From: Aphelocoma coerulescens
Lineage: Eukaryota; Chordata; Aves; Passeriformes; Corvidae
Direction: 5' to 3'
Length of the DNA: 64,000 nucleotides
Assembly (NCBI RefSeq): GCF_041296385.1
Contig: NC_091014.1
Span: 7,167,578-7,231,577 of the forward strand
The translations under genes were made by a program, and so were the position numbers. Shown piece by piece: positions 59,638-64,000 of the stretch. The notes under the pieces were generated by a model. It did no database searches. It was not told the origin of the DNA and worked only from the letters and a program-made list of their open reading frames with translations. The first letter of the stretch is position 1. Every line of letters starts with the position of its first letter.

Positions 59638-62338
59638 CTGTGGGGACAGCAGCAGGTGAACTTTACACAAAAAGTTATCATAGCAAGGGTTAATTTAGGC
59701 ATTCCAGAAAACACCTCTCAACTTTTCAAAAGCAGAATGGTTTTTTTGGGAAACTTTTACTCTGGTTTTATCTCCTTTTTAGTAAAATCCTCTCTTTCAC
59801 TAGTGGATTTAGCTAAGACACAAAACTGTAGATCTTAATGATATCAGTGACTCACAATTACTTTTATGAACTGACAAAACACTGAGGCTACATTGAGTTT
59901 ATGGAGAAAGGCTGCCCTAATTCTGGTATGAAACTGGAGTTTGGGTCAAGGGCTGTCACTTTTGGAAAGCTCTAGTTTTCATTCAGATTAACAGCACTTC
60001 AGAAACCCCAGACTCCGACGAGAGCCTGCTCTTTATGTCAACATGTGAAATAAGGGCAGCACCTGCCAAACACAGAACTGGTTATTTTTCCTTTCCAAGA
60101 ACAGAGGTGTCTTAAATACCGCATTATATGGGCTTTGTTTAAGACAAAACCCTAAAGGGTAAAATCTCAGCAGAGCCTAGGAGCATCCACAATTCCATAA
60201 CTTTAACAGAAGTTATTCTTTAGGGTGTTGTTGGCTGAAAACTGCCCCTCCCACTCTACCCTATACAACTTAACTGCAATTTTGCCCCCAGAAGGGACAT
60301 CAAGCTCTTGATGCTCACTCTTGCCAGTGGCTTTTAGATAGGAAATAAAAAGGAGAGACAGTTTCAAAGGTGCTGACCCCAAGGCTTAACTCAATAGAAG
60401 ACAGAAGAGCAGCTCACAGCACTTTTCAAATCCACTGGGTTAGATGACAAGTGTTCACCTTCTACTGCCTCATCCTAGGATGACCCAAAAGACCTCCTTC
60501 ATCTCAAGGGTATGTGATTGCCATGTTTATGGTCTCTTGTTTCTCACTTGTTTCCTGTTTGTAGGTGCAGCAACAGGAGTGGGATGACAAACACCAGCTA
60601 CAAGGGTTGCTGAGTAGTTTCAATGCAAAGGAGTTCAGTTCCCGACACACAGCCTCACCTGGGATGGGATTCAGACCTTCTCTTAAGGTCTGGGCTCCTC
60701 TCTTTCCATTTCCCCTGTAATGTCTGCAGGGAGAGACACCCTTTGAGGCTCCACTTCCTGAGGCACAGGGAGGAATCACTCTGTGAACACAACCCTCTCC
60801 TTTTACTGACCACAAAGGCACCAAGTTCCATTTTTTCCTACCTGGAACACATTTTCCAGGCAGAAAAATAGGAGGTACCTGGAGCTCAAGGACAGCTCCA
60901 CCAAAAAATTTCTGATTTAGAAGATCCACATCAAAATCTACTTCTTCTCAGGTGCCTTCTTCCTTTTTTATTTCTACAGAAAGCATCAGGAGATATTTTA
61001 CTGTGCATGTGGGACTTTCATCTTGCTGCTGCACTGTAAGAACAGGCAGTGTCTTCTGCTGGGTTTATCTTTTGAATACATCTAGAAATTTTTTTATGTG
61101 TGTCAAGCACTCCTGGAATCTGGATGGGCTTTCTCTGGCAGAACATTTGGAACAGACAGGGAATCTAAATAAACAAGCAGAATCCTGACTGTGATGATGA
61201 AGGATTACATGTTTCTTTCCATCTTACTTTGTAGTATTTTCAACAACTGAAAGCTGGGGAGGGAGCATGGCTTGATGAATACCATTTCATTTGCTTTGGA
61301 AACCCCCAGCAGTGGGAAACCATGGCCAGTCAACACAAACACAGCAACTGCTTCCACTCCCTTGGAAGCTCTTGTTCCTCATGCAAAAGCACTGTGGGCC
61401 TATGCTATATGGCAAATTCTTGCCCCAACTGTTCTCTCACTAGGGCTCTTCTATAAATGTGTGCTAGGAAGATGGGGAGATCACAGACAGAGGGCCAGAA
61501 ATTGGGCTGAAAAGGAGGGAGTTTGGTTTTGATCACAGCTCATTCCAAGTGCTCTTTGAAAACAGCCAGCACATCTTGGCTTTTGTGTTTGCCAAACCCT
61601 TGCAAAACCTCAAGCAGAGCACTTCTTGAATTTAAATCCCTGCAAAGGAGGACACTGAGCTAGGGAAATATGTTTGCTGGGAAGACATGAGGTGGAAACT
61701 CTACTTCATGAGGGATTTCCTGCATTTTCCGTGGATGCAGTGATAGGCATGACCTATGCCAGAATCCAATGCAGAGGAACAAACACTTCATGCAGCTGAA
61801 GTGGGAGGTTGTGTGAACCCAACTGCGTTTTCATCTGCCTGGGCTGGCTGGTGGGGGAAAAGCAAACATCAGGGATAGCGTTATCCTCATCCCAGAGACA
61901 CTCTTAAACATTCTGAGGTTGGTCCTCTGTCAGCAGAGGTAGACTTGCTCTATAGAGCTACTCAATACCACTCAATTCTCAAATACCATCAAAAGCTAGC
62001 CAGCTCATTTGCTTATAGTGTTTCTCTACAGTCCTTGCTCTCCAGTCTGAATCACACAGTTTAGTGCTTAAATTATCTGGTGATACCCAGAGACATCACA
62101 GGAACAGCACAGTTATAAAAAACTGAGGTACTATCAGACATGCACGGCTTTGTTTGCCAGCAGGGTAGGTGATAGGAAGAGCCCAGCTTGATAACTGGAT
62201 GCCTGCCTGCAACTGCGAGACTACCAGCTGGAAAATAAACACTTTGTTTCTTCTGCATGGGGAAAAATAACAAGATGGAGTCCTCTCATTTTCACTGGCT
62301 GGTTACAAATAGCATTTTTCACAAGGCTTTGCAGTGGG

Positions 62339-62368
62339 GATGATGAGGATGATGATGATGATGATGAT
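62339..62368. repeat. GAT trinucleotide microsatellite
   Basis: About nine GAT units with one GAG interruption near the start, in a CCDC3 intron. Confidence 0.9.
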
Positions 62369-63000
62369 TATGTTTAAGTGTGAGTGCTGTCCTGCCCTTG
62401 CTCTTACTGCTGGGGCTGTGATTCACCTGGCTGCAACCAAGTTACCCTTGAACTGGTGCTGAGAACTGTGTAACTGTGACAGCTGTGAGCTCAGCACAGC
62501 CTGGATAAAAAACCCAGCAGCTGAACAAGCAGGTGAGAAGTTAATCAGTCCATGTTGCTACTCGGATGCTTGGGAAATGAAGAGAAGGACCAAGAAATGG
62601 CTCCATAGGCAAACCTTATAGTTTATTTTCCAAATTCCCTTCAAAATTTGAATTCCCTAGTGACCCATAATTCAGAAGAGTTTTTTGGTCTGAAGATTTG
62701 TCTGCATGTTTTCTTGTTCCGCAGTTTTGTGAGGAAAGCATCCTCAGCAGTGGTACACTCAAGTTCAGAACAGTACCAGGAGATGTAATGAGAAAGGTGG
62801 CACAAGAACCCTACAGATCCTGAGGATTTATCCCAGACAGCCTACAACTGTGAAACTGCATATGAAATATATTTGAGTGTTTGTCTGAGAGACCATATCA
62901 CAAATATACCCATTTTAAAATTTCACTCTATCTAGGAGATTTACAAAATCTGTCCCTTTGCCAAAGAAATCAGCACTGAATAGAATAGAAATAGCACTAA

Positions 63001-63066
63001 ATAGAATAGAAACATGGAATCATTAAGGTTGGAAAAGACCTCCAAGATCATCCAGTCCAATCATTA
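63001..63066 (-). mobile_element. CR1 LINE 3'-tail fragment
   Basis: ATGGAATCATTAAGGTTGGA followed by AAAGACCTCCAAGATCATCC and AGTCCAATC is the reversed CR1 3' end. Only the tail remains. It is preceded by three AATAGAATAGAAA-type units (62978-63012), probably slippage of the terminal short repeat. Confidence 0.85.
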
Positions 63067-64000
63067 ACCTAAAAAACTGATTTTGGAGCAGCACATTATA
63101 GGCATGCAAACCCCTTACCAAACACCCTGAACAGATGCAGATATACATTTGTCTGATTGACAGACACACACCTTCCTTCTACAAGCTTGATTTGAATGGG
63201 ACAGGGGATAAAGGTGCCATGGATAAAGGTGTGATGGTAGTGTTCATCCACCCAGAATGTCCAGAAGTGGTTGAAGTTAGTGTTACAGAACTCAAGTCAC
63301 TCAAAACCCAGCAGTGGCACCCAAGGCTTGCCCTTCACCTACCCAAGGGAGAGATGTTGAGTCCCAGCTATCTCCTCATCCATGCTCTTTATGGCAGCAC
63401 TGCTAAAAAACACTGGAGTCCCACTACCTAAAAGTCTTTCCTGTGGGAGCGAGCATGTTATATGGAAAGACAAGGAATCAAAGAATAGCAGGAGGGGTCT
63501 GGCAGTGGGGAGCATTGGGTTTGGGATGGAGTGTCTTAACCTCCAGTTACTGGGATTTTTTCAGCCAAGACTAACACTCGTGCTGAAGTGTGGAAAAGCT
63601 CCTGTCAGCACTGTTAAAGCATTATGTTGGGTGAAGTGGTGGGGGCATGGCAGGGCTGAGATAAACCACCTTTGCTTGCTGCAAGAACAGCCTTTTTCAG
63701 AGGTACAAAATAGGGGTCACAAGGACATATCCAACATCACTGGCATTAATGGAGATGAGCTGGGGTTTCACCCTAGGACCTCATATGAATCACCAAGATG
63801 CATAGGACCTGGATGGAGAAAGAAATTGTTGTGGCTGTTGTTACCTTACTGAATGTTGGGTAGCATTTGCCACAGGAAATGTAATGTTTGTAGCACAACT
63901 CTCCAGTTCATTCAAAATATTAGAGATGGGGTTTCTTGGGGGGTATGAAGCACTGCCTACAGGAAGCCTCTGCCAGGCTACACCCACCCTGAGGTGTCTC

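Larger units (their letters stand above)
59638..64000 (-). other. CCDC3: CCDC3 intron preceding the last exon (partial)
   Basis: This is intron sequence on the - strand upstream of the terminal CCDC3 exon. It holds a GAT repeat (62339-62368) and a CR1 tail (63001-63066). No further exon is recognised up to the window edge. The open frames at 63135-63852 have no known features. Confidence 0.8.

Overview
The window reads as vertebrate nuclear DNA, most likely from a bird. Coding sequence is sparse and split by GT-AG introns, and most of the interspersed repeats are CR1 (chicken repeat 1) LINE fragments, several carrying the typical 3' tail (AATCATAGAAT-type on the reverse strand). There are many simple repeats and nothing prokaryotic. 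The species cannot be named from this sequence.

Two protein-coding genes are supported, arranged tail to tail. From about 1.4 kb to 36.7 kb on the + strand lie the last eight coding exons of CAMK1D (calcium/calmodulin-dependent protein kinase 1 delta): 1471-1609, 5816-5942, 13376-13451, 21667-21779, 23516-23594, 32497-32584, 33128-33266 and 36628-36749. They join in frame to encode 293 residues, from the hinge region of the kinase domain (human residue V101 by recalled numbering) to the natural stop. The catalytic loop, DFG, activation-loop threonine, alpha-F region, autoinhibitory helix and calmodulin-binding segment are all intact. The start codon and the ATP-binding N-lobe exons lie upstream of the window. 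A long AT-rich 3'UTR follows, with candidate poly(A) signals near 40.77 kb and 42.28 kb.

On the - strand, 59362-59637 is the last coding exon of CCDC3, a secreted coiled-coil protein. Its 3'UTR probably runs down to a poly(A) signal at 57795-57800, and its preceding intron fills 59.6-64 kb. The CAMK1D-CCDC3 neighbourhood matches the vertebrate gene order (human 10p13).

The rest is intronic or intergenic. It contains CR1 fragments (896-1345, 27038-27133, 49615-49795, 51270-51820, 54225-55080, 63001-63066), one older CR1-like relic (31196-31560), a possible MIR/CORE-SINE relic (about 37605-37700), a roughly 460 bp TCCTC pentanucleotide array (56065-56526), a CTTTTTT heptamer array (19488-19578), a TTATA-type array (47314-47392) and several short repeats. 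I found no credible RNA gene, CRISPR array, intact transposon, retrovirus or unknown multi-gene system. The most interesting points are a bird-side C-terminal extension in CAMK1D, the long polypyrimidine array between the genes, and repeat-derived sequence next to exons or in the 3'UTR.
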